DNA from: Nitrospira sp.
GTDB lineage: Bacteria > Nitrospirota > Nitrospiria > Nitrospirales > Nitrospiraceae
DNA length: 51,493 nt
Direction: 5' to 3'
NCBI GenBank assembly: GCA_020697375.1
Contig: JAJFBJ010000017.1
Span: 1 to 51,493, forward strand
Shown in pieces: positions 26,805 to 35,034 of the stretch (positions within the stretch are counted from its first letter, which is position 1; every line of letters starts with the position of its first letter). The translations under genes were made by a program, and so were the position numbers. The notes under the pieces were generated by a model. That model saw nothing but the letters and a program-made list of their open reading frames with translations. It was not told the DNA's origin and ran no database searches.

Positions 26805-27872
26805 TTACGCTGGAATGCCGACTTTTTGCGAAGCCCCGGTTCCCGATCCTCTCGCTGCCGCCAGCTCGACCAGCTTGGCCTTCGCTTGACCGGACTCAAG
26901 CGTGCGTTGAGCGGTCGCCAAGTTGCCGGTGATCGAGGTCCCCTTGCCGGCCGCATAGAGCAGCATGGCCGCATTGAGCAGCACCCAGTCCCGCTGTCCA
27001 CCCTGGATCTCATTCGCCACCAAGCGCTTAATCAAGTCGGCCTCGCGCTCGCGCTGCTCCGCGGGGAAACCGGCCATTTCCCGAAACGTCGCCATGGTCA
27101 AGCCGGCGTCTTTCGGCTGGAACGTGAAAGGCGTGATTCGTTCCTCCTTAAGCTCCAACAACCGCGTCATATTCCCGATCGAAAGTTCCGGGTCACCTTC
27201 GACACCGCGAATGACCAGAGCCCGTGGACAACTCAGCATGCGCAACGCTTCAATCGTCTTTTCGAAGTAAGGCGGATGAGACAGACCGATGACTTGCGAG
27301 GTGGCGCGTGCGGGGTTGAGCATCCGTGCGACCGGATGAAAGACATTGCGCAGACCCAATTCCTGTCGCATTTCCAGGAACCGGCTGACAGGCGGGTGGT
27401 ACAGCGCCAGATCCAAGTACGCCAGGCCTTTCTTTTCCAATTCGGCGCCGACCAGCTTGGCTGTCTGATCCACGGGAATCCCCAGGAGTCCCAGGACCGA
27501 TGAGATGCCGCGTCGATCCGGAGGACCATCCACTCCATGCAGCAAAATGACCGCTCCGGCGGCCGCCGCGACGATCGCCGCGGGAATGATGGCATGGAAG
27601 GTCTCCCGCTTTCCCGCGTAAGTCGGGACATCGACCACCGCGAGGTCGGATCGTACCGGCACAGGAGGAACATATTGCCGCGCGGTGGAGGTGAAGGCGG
27701 CCAACTCCGTGACCGATTCGGACTTGAATCGCATGGCGGTCAGGAATGCGCCGATCTGGGCTGGCGTGGCGGTCCCTTCGATCATCAGGCGCATGGCCTG
27801 CTTGGCTTCTTCCCACGTGAGATCCTTGGATGTCTTTTGACCCCTGGAGACTTTGGCGAGCAGATGTTGCAT
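26805..27872 (-). CDS. TrpD2/YbiB-like phosphoribosyltransferase-fold protein
   Basis: This 355-residue protein has the anthranilate phosphoribosyltransferase fold: an N-terminal helical domain (WEEAKQAMRLMIEGTATPAQIGA) then the alpha/beta domain. The PRPP-binding GTGGD of real TrpD is replaced by DVPTYAGKR (81-89), and the KHGNR/SGSAD region by HGVDGPPDRRGISSVLG. This matches the YbiB/TrpD2 subgroup, known for nucleic-acid binding in E. coli YbiB rather than tryptophan synthesis. It lies inside the sulfate assimilation operon between cysH and cysD. The role there is unknown. Confidence 0.78.
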   Translation of the reverse strand: MQHLLAKVSRGQKTSKDLTWEEAKQAMRLMIEGTATPAQIGAFLTAMRFKSESVTELAAFTSTARQYVPPVPVRSDLAVVDVPTYAGKRETFHAIIPAAIVAAAAGAVILLHGVDGPPDRRGISSVLGLLGIPVDQTAKLVGAELEKKGLAYLDLALYHPPVSRFLEMRQELGLRNVFHPVARMLNPARATSQVIGLSHPPYFEKTIEALRMLSCPRALVIRGVEGDPELSIGNMTRLLELKEERITPFTFQPKDAGLTMATFREMAGFPAEQREREADLIKRLVANEIQGGQRDWVLLNAAMLLYAAGKGTSITGNLATAQRTLESGQAKAKLVELAAARGSGTGASQKVGIPA

Positions 27873-27911
27873 GAAATGTTGTGACCTTAATCTGATTCAG
27901 TGTGACGAAAA

Positions 27912-28640
27912 TTACTTATGCAACCCGCACTCGGTCTTGTCGGAATCCTTCCACCGGCCGGATCGCGGATCGTCGCCCGGCAGCACGGGCGCCGTACAAT
28001 GCGTACAGCCGATGCTGGGATAGTTGCGATCGTGCAGGGCGTTATAGGGGACCTCGTGGAGGCGGAGATACATCCAGACCTGTTCGCTGCTCCAGCGCGC
28101 CAAGGGGTTCACTTTGACCAGGTTGAACTTCTGATCCCACTCGATCAGTCCGGCATTGGCTCGAGTCGGGGCCTGTTCCCTTCTGATCCCCGTGATCCAT
28201 GCGGCGTATGTCGCAAGGATGCGGCTCAACGGCTCAATTTTTCTGAGCTGACAACATTGGTCGGGATTATTTTCCCAGAGCGCCGCTCCATGCCGTGCGG
28301 CTTGCTGCTCCGGCGAAAGGAGAGATTTCATTTCAATGACCTGTGCCGGCTTCAATCCGTACCGCGTGACAATGCGGTTACGCACGTCGACGGTTTCAGG
28401 AAACAGGAAATCGGTATCCAGATAAAAAAGTGGCGTCTCTGGGTCTATGCGATGCACCATGTCTACCAGCGCCACATCCTCCGCTCCAAAACTGCAGGCC
28501 AGCACGATCCGTTTCGCATAGGTCCGGAGCGCGTACTCCAGCACATCCCACGGCTGCTTGGACTCGAATGAGTCGCTGAGCCTCTTGAGCTCCTCGTTCG
28601 TCGGACGGGCAACCGGCATGATGGTATCTTTCAGTTCCAC
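27912..28640 (-). CDS. cysH: Adenylylsulfate (APS) reductase, CysH family
   Basis: It reduces APS to sulfite with thiol donors. The 242-residue protein carries the two cysteine pairs that mark [4Fe-4S] APS reductases, CC (129-130) and CTHC (212, 215), plus the catalytic ECGLH (Cys238) near the C-terminus. PAPS-only enzymes lack the pairs. The start is a GTG at 28640 with AAGGAAGAG upstream; the ATG seven codons later has no ribosome site. It follows the sulfite reductase gene by 11 bases. Confidence 0.93.
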   Translation of the reverse strand: MELKDTIMPVARPTNEELKRLSDSFESKQPWDVLEYALRTYAKRIVLACSFGAEDVALVDMVHRIDPETPLFYLDTDFLFPETVDVRNRIVTRYGLKPAQVIEMKSLLSPEQQAARHGAALWENNPDQCCQLRKIEPLSRILATYAAWITGIRREQAPTRANAGLIEWDQKFNLVKVNPLARWSSEQVWMYLRLHEVPYNALHDRNYPSIGCTHCTAPVLPGDDPRSGRWKDSDKTECGLHK

Positions 28641-28651
28641 CGCTCTCTTCC

Positions 28652-31141
28652 TTACCCTTCCACCTTTTCCACAAGGATTTTGAAATGATTCGCTTCGGGC
28701 TCCAGCGGTCCTTCACTGAGGATTTTGTGCCCGTCGTTTCGCAAACTCATCGGCACATTGCGGATGGGTTCCCCGGCATCGAGCCAAACTTCGAGCTGCT
28801 CGCCGCTGTCCATCATCTCCAGTTTTAATTTCGTCTTTACATAATTCATTGGGCAGGCCACGCCGCGCAAATCATAGACCGGAACCTGAACCGCCGCGAC
28901 AGGCGCCGGCGGGGCAACGTATGGAGCCCCGGTCGGCGGGGCTTCCTCTTTCACCTGCGTCAATTTCAGATCTTTGCCCATTTGCTCGGTAGCCGTCCGG
29001 CATACGGCGAGAAATTGCCTGGCAAACGCCATCTTTTCCGTCGCCGCTTCGACCGTTGCATTCTTTGAACCGAGATCCCCGACTTGCCCGCCGAGGTTTT
29101 TATATGTATCGGTCACGATGCCCTTGCTCACCAGGCGCAGATCGAATTCCTGGAAGGTTTCCGCATCGGTCGCCGGATCGATCCCTTCAGTTACCAACAG
29201 GGCCTTGGCGGCGGCCAGTACGGCTCGATATGATTTGTTCACCGACAGGGCATATTGATGTTTTTCAACGAGCAGCTTGGACTGATAGAGCTCCTGGTCC
29301 GCCTCCAACATTCGATCATCGATCATCTCCAACGCCCCGCCTGCGCATTCACCGGGACCCAAGTCCTCCAGCACGAATTCCGCTTCGCCTTCCCAGTCGT
29401 AGTAATAGGTCGAATCCTGGTCGTAGGGCGGCACAATCGTGTAGGGAATGAGCTCTTCCTTGAGAGCGACTTTACCGACGCGCGTGAGGAATGCTTGGAG
29501 GGTCTCGCCGGTCTTCCGGTCCCGGCGATAGACATCCACTAGATGGCGTATGGCCGCCGGAACGCTCTTCGCCGGCAGCTTCACCGTCAGCTGTCCGATC
29601 TTCGGCTGGCCGTCCACGTGTCCGCCAAGATGCAATTCGTAATGCGGCGCCGTATGTTCGCCGAGACGCTTCCCGACCCCGTGCAATCCAATGGTCGCGA
29701 TATGGTGCTGTGCGCAGGAGTTATGGCAGCCGCTGATCTTGACGCTGACGTCCCTCAGATCTTCGGGGACTTGGCCGGCTGGAAATACCTCCGCCAATGC
29801 CCGCGCCATTCCTTTCGAAGAGGTGATTCCCAATCCGCAGGTATCGGTGCCGGGGCAGGCGATGATGTCCTCGACGAGTTCGGCGCCGGGATCGCCCAGG
29901 CTATGCGCCACGAGTTCCCCGTAGAACTCTTCCAATCGTCCCTCGGGGATCCAACGGATGACCATGTTCTGATTGATCGTGGTTCGAATGTTTCCATTGG
30001 AATAGCGCTCGGCAAGGTCAGCCACCGCCCACATTTGGTCGCCCGTCAGATCACCCATCGGCAGTTTAATCGCCGCTACGGCAAATCCCGCCTGCCGTTG
30101 AGGGACGACATTCGTTCGCTTCCAGGCTTGAAACCCAGACGTATCTCCATTGAGGGCGGCTGTGCCATTGCCATGACCGTTACCATTCGAGAGGGCGGGA
30201 GCTTTCACCGGCATGATCAACGGCGGTTCATCGGCATGGGTCAGCAGCTTGATCGGCTCATGCGTCGGCACTGCATAGCCCATGGCGGCATAGGCCGCTT
30301 CCCAGCGCCGCTTGAATTCATCGAATCCCAGTTTTTCGATGACGAACTTCATACGGGCTTTGTTGCGATTCTTGCGGTTCCCGAGTGTATCGAAAACCTT
30401 GATCACGGCTTCGATCGTGGGAAGCAATTCGTCCATCGGCGTAAATTCTCTAAGCACCTGAGCGATGCGAGGGGTCGATCCCAATCCACCACCCGCGACC
30501 ATTCGGAAGCCGATCACGCCGTCGGCCCGCTTCGCTGCGAGTAAGCCGATGTCGTGGATGGGCGTGAGGGCGCAATCCTGCCGACAACCCGACAGCGCAA
30601 TCTTGAATTTTCTGGGAAGGCTCTGATTGAGCGGGTTCCGCAGCAGATGCAAGGCCACCGTCTTCGCATAGGGCGTGACATCGAAGATTTCTCCTTGGCA
30701 AACACCCGCCAGATGGCAAGCCGTCACGTTTCGCACGGTGTTGGCGCAGGCCTCCCGCGTGGTCAGTCCCACGGAGGCCAGCAGGCGCATCATTTCCGGA
30801 ACATGTTTGAGTTCGACAAAGTGCAGTTGAATATCCTGGCGCGTCGTGACATGGCCCACGCCGGTGGCGAACTGGTCGGCGAGGTCGGCCACTTGCCGCA
30901 ATTGATTCGCCGTCAGCCCTCCGAACGGGATCTTAATGCGCACCATCTGGACCCCGGATTGCCGCTGGCCGTAAATTCCATATTGCAGCCGGAAGGGCTT
31001 GAAGATGTCGTTCGAGAGATCACCCGCAAGGATACGCTGGGCTTCCGCTTCGAAGGTCTCGATTTCTTCGGCTATATGGGCCGGGATGGGCTCTGTTTTA
31101 ATCGCTGGACGAAGATCCACAATGTTTGGAGTCATGATCAC
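28652..31141 (-). CDS. Siroheme nitrite/sulfite reductase fused to a C-terminal TusA domain
   Basis: It reduces sulfite to sulfide (nitrite is the alternative substrate). There are 829 residues. The two NirA/SiR halves each carry a complete cluster-like motif: Cys142/148 with Cys186/190, and Cys429/435 with Cys472/476 (CxxxxxC then SGCxxxC). The second set is where the siroheme-[4Fe-4S] normally sits. A helical middle domain spans about 600-720, then a Pro/Ala linker, then a TusA-like domain (755-815) with CPMN (Cys763) in place of the usual CPxP. The operon context with APS reductase favours sulfite. An AATTAT/ATAATT inverted repeat lies just upstream. Confidence 0.88.
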   Translation of the reverse strand: MIMTPNIVDLRPAIKTEPIPAHIAEEIETFEAEAQRILAGDLSNDIFKPFRLQYGIYGQRQSGVQMVRIKIPFGGLTANQLRQVADLADQFATGVGHVTTRQDIQLHFVELKHVPEMMRLLASVGLTTREACANTVRNVTACHLAGVCQGEIFDVTPYAKTVALHLLRNPLNQSLPRKFKIALSGCRQDCALTPIHDIGLLAAKRADGVIGFRMVAGGGLGSTPRIAQVLREFTPMDELLPTIEAVIKVFDTLGNRKNRNKARMKFVIEKLGFDEFKRRWEAAYAAMGYAVPTHEPIKLLTHADEPPLIMPVKAPALSNGNGHGNGTAALNGDTSGFQAWKRTNVVPQRQAGFAVAAIKLPMGDLTGDQMWAVADLAERYSNGNIRTTINQNMVIRWIPEGRLEEFYGELVAHSLGDPGAELVEDIIACPGTDTCGLGITSSKGMARALAEVFPAGQVPEDLRDVSVKISGCHNSCAQHHIATIGLHGVGKRLGEHTAPHYELHLGGHVDGQPKIGQLTVKLPAKSVPAAIRHLVDVYRRDRKTGETLQAFLTRVGKVALKEELIPYTIVPPYDQDSTYYYDWEGEAEFVLEDLGPGECAGGALEMIDDRMLEADQELYQSKLLVEKHQYALSVNKSYRAVLAAAKALLVTEGIDPATDAETFQEFDLRLVSKGIVTDTYKNLGGQVGDLGSKNATVEAATEKMAFARQFLAVCRTATEQMGKDLKLTQVKEEAPPTGAPYVAPPAPVAAVQVPVYDLRGVACPMNYVKTKLKLEMMDSGEQLEVWLDAGEPIRNVPMSLRNDGHKILSEGPLEPEANHFKILVEKVEG

Positions 31142-31161
31142 GACCTCGCCGGTTCGGAGAC

Positions 31162-31180
31162 AATTATTCTATGGATAATT
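31162..31180. promoter_or_regulatory. Inverted repeat upstream of the sulfite reductase gene, candidate operator
   Basis: AATTAT and ATAATT are perfect 6-bp inverted arms around 7 bases. They lie 21-39 bases before the sulfite reductase start and 10 bases after the end of the Rrf2 regulator gene. The AT-rich palindrome stands out in GC-rich surroundings. Binding by the Rrf2 protein is inference only. Confidence 0.35.
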
Positions 31181-31189
31181 CGAACACCG

Positions 31190-31642
31190 TCAAATGTGAT
31201 ACATCAAGGTATGCTGTGCCTCTAGAGCACGCTGGCGCCTGGCCAGTTCTTCAATGGTCACTTCCGATAGGACGCTCAGTTCCGCTTGTTTCACGCGATC
31301 CCAAATATGCGCCAATAGAGCGTCCTGCTTCCCACCGCGAGAACGGGCGCTTTTCGAACCGGCCGCTCCATTGGCCATCAAGAGCGGGCCTTCCAACGCA
31401 TCCAGAATGTCCGCGACAGAGACGTCGGACGGTTTACGGCTCAGCACATAGCCGCCTTGGGCCCCACGCTGGCTTGTTACGACTCCCGCCTTTTTCATCG
31501 CATGCAGAACCTGCTCGAGAAATCTGGCTGGAATCGACCGCCGCTTGGCAATAGACTTTGCACAGACCGGTTGCTCGGCGTGGTGCATTGCAAGATCAAC
31601 GGCGGCAATGATTCCATACGTGGCCCTAAGGCTAACCTTCAT
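31190..31642 (-). CDS. Rrf2-family transcriptional regulator
   Basis: This 150-residue winged-helix regulator has an N-terminal LRATYGIIAAVDLA helix, the recognition region IPARFLEQVLHAMKKAG and the wing RGAQGGYVLSR, all typical of Rrf2. IscR-type proteins have three clustered cysteines near residue 100; this has none there (the single Cys is at about 27), so it does not look like an Fe-S sensor. It stands directly upstream of the sulfate genes on the same strand, much as CymR controls cysteine/sulfur genes in Firmicutes. Control of this operon is inferred from position. Confidence 0.85.
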   Translation of the reverse strand: MKVSLRATYGIIAAVDLAMHHAEQPVCAKSIAKRRSIPARFLEQVLHAMKKAGVVTSQRGAQGGYVLSRKPSDVSVADILDALEGPLLMANGAAGSKSARSRGGKQDALLAHIWDRVKQAELSVLSEVTIEELARRQRALEAQHTLMYHI

Positions 31643-31650
31643 TGTCGAGT

Positions 31651-31664
31651 ATTCCGATGGGAAT
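31651..31664. promoter_or_regulatory. Inverted repeat just upstream of the Rrf2 gene
   Basis: ATTCC-GATG-GGAAT is a perfect 5-bp inverted repeat, 9-22 bases before the Rrf2 start codon, in the divergent spacer with the Fis-type gene. A site here could serve autoregulation. It is short and could be chance. Confidence 0.3.
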
Positions 31665-31826
31665 TCCTATCCCTCTATACCTGGCGCGCCTCTTTCCTGT
31701 CAAGAGAGTCTTGTCCAGCTCGTTATGTGGGACAACGATTGAACCCTTACCCCTGATGGACTATTGGTGATTGACATCATTTTGGGGCTGGGTGATAATC
31801 CCGCCCTCTTCTTCTGCGGTACCTTC

Positions 31827-32411
31827 ATGTCGCTTCGCTCATCCACATTTAATATTCTGTTGCTCAGCACAGACAGCGAAATCCAGGCCCACTACAAGGA
31901 CCTTTTCGGCGAGCAGGCGATCACCATCGGCCGAGAAGGCTTGCCATTGTCGAAAGATTTCGCCAAACGTGGCTACGATGCCGTCATCGTGGAATCGAAG
32001 AACCACTCTGCGACGGAATTAAGCAAATTGTTCGCCGGAATCGATCCCGCACGCACGCTCATGCTCGCAGGATCCCGGACCGTCTTGAAACGGACGGCCA
32101 AACTGCTGGTGGGTACCAAAGCCCCCAAGGCTGTCCCCCCACTCCCTAATGGAACGGGGCAATCGATATGTTTGGAATCCTATCTGGAACACAAGGTGGG
32201 GGATTTCGTCAAAGGCATGCGGAACGGCTCAGGACGAAATCTGCACCCGATGTTGATTGCCGCCGTTGAACGTCCCTTGATTCTTTTGACTCTCCGTGAG
32301 ACCAAGGGCAATCAGATACAGGCTGCTGAACTACTGGGGCTGAATCGAAACACGCTTAGGAAAAAAATTCTCGATCTGCACATTCCGGTCAAACGAGCAC
32401 GGGCGAACTAA
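31827..32411 (+). CDS. Fis-type helix-turn-helix regulator with a receiver-like N-terminus
   Basis: This is a 194-residue protein. The N-terminal ~100 residues start with the hydrophobic strand FNILLLSTDSEI and read like a degenerate response-regulator fold without a clear phospho-Asp. The last ~45 residues are a Fis/NtrC C-terminal HTH (LRETKGNQIQAAELLGLNRNTLRKKI). There is no AAA+ domain, so it is not a sigma-54 activator. The start is uncertain: the ATG at 31827 gives a sensible N-terminus, while TTG/GTG at 31764/31767 would add 20 hydrophobic residues. It is divergent from the Rrf2 gene. Confidence 0.72.
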   Translation: MSLRSSTFNILLLSTDSEIQAHYKDLFGEQAITIGREGLPLSKDFAKRGYDAVIVESKNHSATELSKLFAGIDPARTLMLAGSRTVLKRTAKLLVGTKAPKAVPPLPNGTGQSICLESYLEHKVGDFVKGMRNGSGRNLHPMLIAAVERPLILLTLRETKGNQIQAAELLGLNRNTLRKKILDLHIPVKRARAN

Positions 32412-32506
32412 GCCTCCGCCTCCCAAGCCGCTTGGTACCTCATTCGGGGTCGCACAGCCGCATACCCACGTGCCATACGATCACTCAACACTAATGGAGG
32501 GAAGCA

Positions 32507-32779
32507 ATGACCAAGGAAGAACTGGTTGCCAAAATGTCGTTTAGCGCCGGCATCACCAAAGTCGCCGCCACGACAGCGCTTGAAGCATTCACCGGAGCAG
32601 TCACCACTTCGCTGAAAAAGGGACAACGTGTGACGCTGGTGAATTTCGGCACATTTACGGTTTCTAGACGAAAGGCGCGAATGGGTCGCAATCCCCGGAC
32701 CGGAGAATCGTTGAAAATTCCGGCCGCTCGCATTCCCAAATTCTCGGCCGGCAAGGAACTCAAGGCAGCGGTTAAGTAA
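32507..32779 (+). CDS. HU-family DNA-binding protein
   Basis: This 90-residue histone-like protein has MTKEELVAKM, FGTFTVSRRKARMGRNPRTGE (the DNA-clasping arm) and a C-terminal helix ending in Lys. A GGAGGGAAGCA ribosome site precedes the ATG. It is a distinct paralogue of the IHF-like gene at 8034 and is likely the general HU homodimer. Confidence 0.9.
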   Translation: MTKEELVAKMSFSAGITKVAATTALEAFTGAVTTSLKKGQRVTLVNFGTFTVSRRKARMGRNPRTGESLKIPAARIPKFSAGKELKAAVK

Positions 32780-32914
32780 TCTCTTCGCCGTGACTCGATG
32801 GCGCATCGATGATCTCTCGTCTAATGATTATATTGGCGAGAACGCCAAACCCACCGTTTCGCCGGCTCGTTTCCTTGACACTCTTGGTGGGGCTGTATTA
32901 GCATCGCCAGCGAT

Positions 32915-32989
32915 AGGCGCGTAGCTCAGGGGGAGAGCGCTACCTTGACACGGTAGAGGTCGACGGTTCAAGACCGTCCGCGCCTACCA
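32915..32989 (+). tRNA. tRNA-Val (anticodon GAC)
   Basis: A 75-base cloverleaf. The acceptor AGGCGCG pairs with CGCGCCT, the D arm is GCTC...GAGC, the anticodon stem CTACC/GGTAG holds loop TTGACAC with GAC at 32947-32949, and the T arm is GACGG-TTCAAGA-CCGTC. A-CCA is encoded at 32986-32989. It precedes thrS. Confidence 0.97.
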
Positions 32990-33066
32990 TTGCTGGAAAA
33001 CGTTCGAGTCGACTGTCGGAGATCTTGTGGTCGGCACGATATTGTATTTTTGTGGGACAGACTGGA

Positions 33067-35034
33067 GTGACCTCACAGTTCATTCACATTACCCTTCCTG
33101 ACGGAACTCGAAAACAAGTACCAGCAGGATGCACCGCAGGCGAGGCACTCACTATGCCAGGGGCTCGCCTTGATGCCAAGATACTTGCCGCCAAGATCAA
33201 CGGCGAGCCTATGGATCTGTCACGCCTGCTGGACCATGACGCCTCCATCGAACCCCTGACTTTCGAATCTGCTGAAGGGCGGGAAGTCTATCGTCATAGC
33301 AGCACTCACATCATGGCGCAGGCCGTTAAAGAGGTGTTTCCAACTGCTCAACTGACAATCGGTCCGGCATTGGAAGACGGGTTTTATTACGATTTCGCCT
33401 TTGACCGCCCGTTTACTCCTGAAGATCTGGAAAAAATTGAAGCGCGGGCCAAGGACATTGCCAAACGAGGCCTTGTCGTCACAAGGACCGAGCTTTCCAA
33501 ACAGGATGCCATCAAGTTTTTTCAAGACCGCGGAGAAGCTTACAAGGTTGAATTGATCCAGGGCTTCGATGACCAGGCGCCCATTTCGCTTTACAGCCAA
33601 GGGGAATTCGTCGATCTCTGCAGGGGGCCGCATCTTCCCACGACAAGTCATGTGGGGGCATTTAAACTGCTTTCTACCGGTGGCGCGTACTGGCGGGGCG
33701 ACGAACGGAACCCGATGTTGCAGCGGATTTACGGCACGTCGTTTCCCACGCAGAAAGAGTTGGATGCCCATCTTGCCAAATTAGAAGAAATCAAACGTCG
33801 CGACCACCGCAAACTCGGGAAAGAACTGGACCTGATTTCGACTCAGGACGAGATTGGCCCCGGCCTGGTGCTCTGGCATCCCAAGGGAGCTTTGATCCGG
33901 TTGCTCATCGAAAACTTCTGGCGCGAACAACATATCAAGGACGGCTACGAGTTGGTGTACTCGCCGCATGTCGCCCGTCTGGATCTCTGGAAAACCAGCG
34001 GCCACGTCGACTACTACCGCGAAAACATGTTCGCCACGATGCAGTTGGAGGGCAGCGACTATCAACTCAAGCCCATGAACTGTCCCTTTCATATCATGAT
34101 TTACAAGTCCCATCTGCGCAGTTATCGGGATTTGCCGATCCGGTATGGAGAGTTGGGCACCGTGTATCGCTATGAACGAACCGGCGTCTTGCATGGGCTG
34201 TTGCGCGTTCGTGGATTTACGCAAGACGATGCTCATCTGTTTTGCCGCCCCGATCAGATCGAAGCCGAAGTGAGCCGGGTGCTGGATTTCACTTTTTTCA
34301 TCCTCGGAACGTTCGGTTTTACAGAATTCGAGGTCTACCTTTCGACCCGTCCAGAGAAATCCGTCGGTTCCGTCGAAAACTGGACCGTCGCCACCAGCGC
34401 CTTGGAAGCAGCGCTCAAAGGACGCGGCGTGGCGTATCGTGTTGATTCGGGTGAGGGAGTCTTTTATGGGCCCAAGATCGACATCAAGATCAAGGATGTC
34501 CTCGGCCGTTCCTGGCAATGTTCGACCATACAGGTCGACTTCAATAATCCTGAGCGCTTCAAGCTGACCTATACCGGCGAGGACGGCAAACATCACCAGC
34601 CGATTATGATTCACCGCGCGCTCATGGGCTCGATCGAACGGTTTTTCGGCATTCTCATCGAACATTATGCCGGCGCTTTTCCGACCTGGCTGGCTCCCGT
34701 ACAGGCCCTGGTACTCACCATCACGGACAAGCAGCAAGAGTTTGCCGCGAAGGTGGTCTCGGAGCTCAAGAGCCATGGCTTCAGAGTCGAGGCCGACATC
34801 AGAAACGAGAAGATCGGTTTTAAGATCCGCGAAGCCGAAAAAAGCAAAATTCCCTATATGCTGGTGGTCGGAGACAAGGAAGTGCAGAGCGGCATGGTTT
34901 CGGTCCGAGGCCGAAGCGGGGCGAATCATGGCACTTTGCCCATCAACGGCCTGCTGGACATTCTTCGCGCAGACACGAATCAGACGCCACTGAACGGTAA
35001 CCCACTCACAAACGAGGTGCCCCATCGTCCCTAA
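33067..35034 (+). CDS. thrS: Threonyl-tRNA synthetase
   Basis: Class II synthetase charging tRNA-Thr. It has about 655 residues: an N-terminal TGS domain (ITLPDGTRKQVPAG), the editing domain with HSSTHIMAQA and the zinc-type Cys in DLCRGPH, the catalytic core (GPGLVLWHPKGA, PMNCPFH, RYERTGVLHGLLRVRGFTQDD) and the anticodon-binding domain. The start is uncertain: this GTG (MTSQFIH) fits the family N-terminus, but a GTG at 33052 and a TTG at 33025 with a better-placed GGAG are in frame. The end overlaps infC. Confidence 0.93.
   Translation: MTSQFIHITLPDGTRKQVPAGCTAGEALTMPGARLDAKILAAKINGEPMDLSRLLDHDASIEPLTFESAEGREVYRHSSTHIMAQAVKEVFPTAQLTIGPALEDGFYYDFAFDRPFTPEDLEKIEARAKDIAKRGLVVTRTELSKQDAIKFFQDRGEAYKVELIQGFDDQAPISLYSQGEFVDLCRGPHLPTTSHVGAFKLLSTGGAYWRGDERNPMLQRIYGTSFPTQKELDAHLAKLEEIKRRDHRKLGKELDLISTQDEIGPGLVLWHPKGALIRLLIENFWREQHIKDGYELVYSPHVARLDLWKTSGHVDYYRENMFATMQLEGSDYQLKPMNCPFHIMIYKSHLRSYRDLPIRYGELGTVYRYERTGVLHGLLRVRGFTQDDAHLFCRPDQIEAEVSRVLDFTFFILGTFGFTEFEVYLSTRPEKSVGSVENWTVATSALEAALKGRGVAYRVDSGEGVFYGPKIDIKIKDVLGRSWQCSTIQVDFNNPERFKLTYTGEDGKHHQPIMIHRALMGSIERFFGILIEHYAGAFPTWLAPVQALVLTITDKQQEFAAKVVSELKSHGFRVEADIRNEKIGFKIREAEKSKIPYMLVVGDKEVQSGMVSVRGRSGANHGTLPINGLLDILRADTNQTPLNGNPLTNEVPHRP

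Noticed and set aside
26805..27872. Calling this gene trpD (tryptophan synthesis)
   Set aside because: The PRPP-binding GTGGD motif is missing and there are no trp genes nearby; the TrpD2/YbiB subgroup fits better.
29543..30544. Long 333-codon plus-strand frame opposite the sulfite reductase gene
   Set aside because: It is antisense to a fully conserved enzyme and has no recognisable motifs.
31651..31664. A published CymR or IscR consensus in this spacer
   Set aside because: Part of the sequence (GGGAATT) looks similar to what I remember of sulfur-regulator sites, but the rest does not fit and I cannot verify the consensus.
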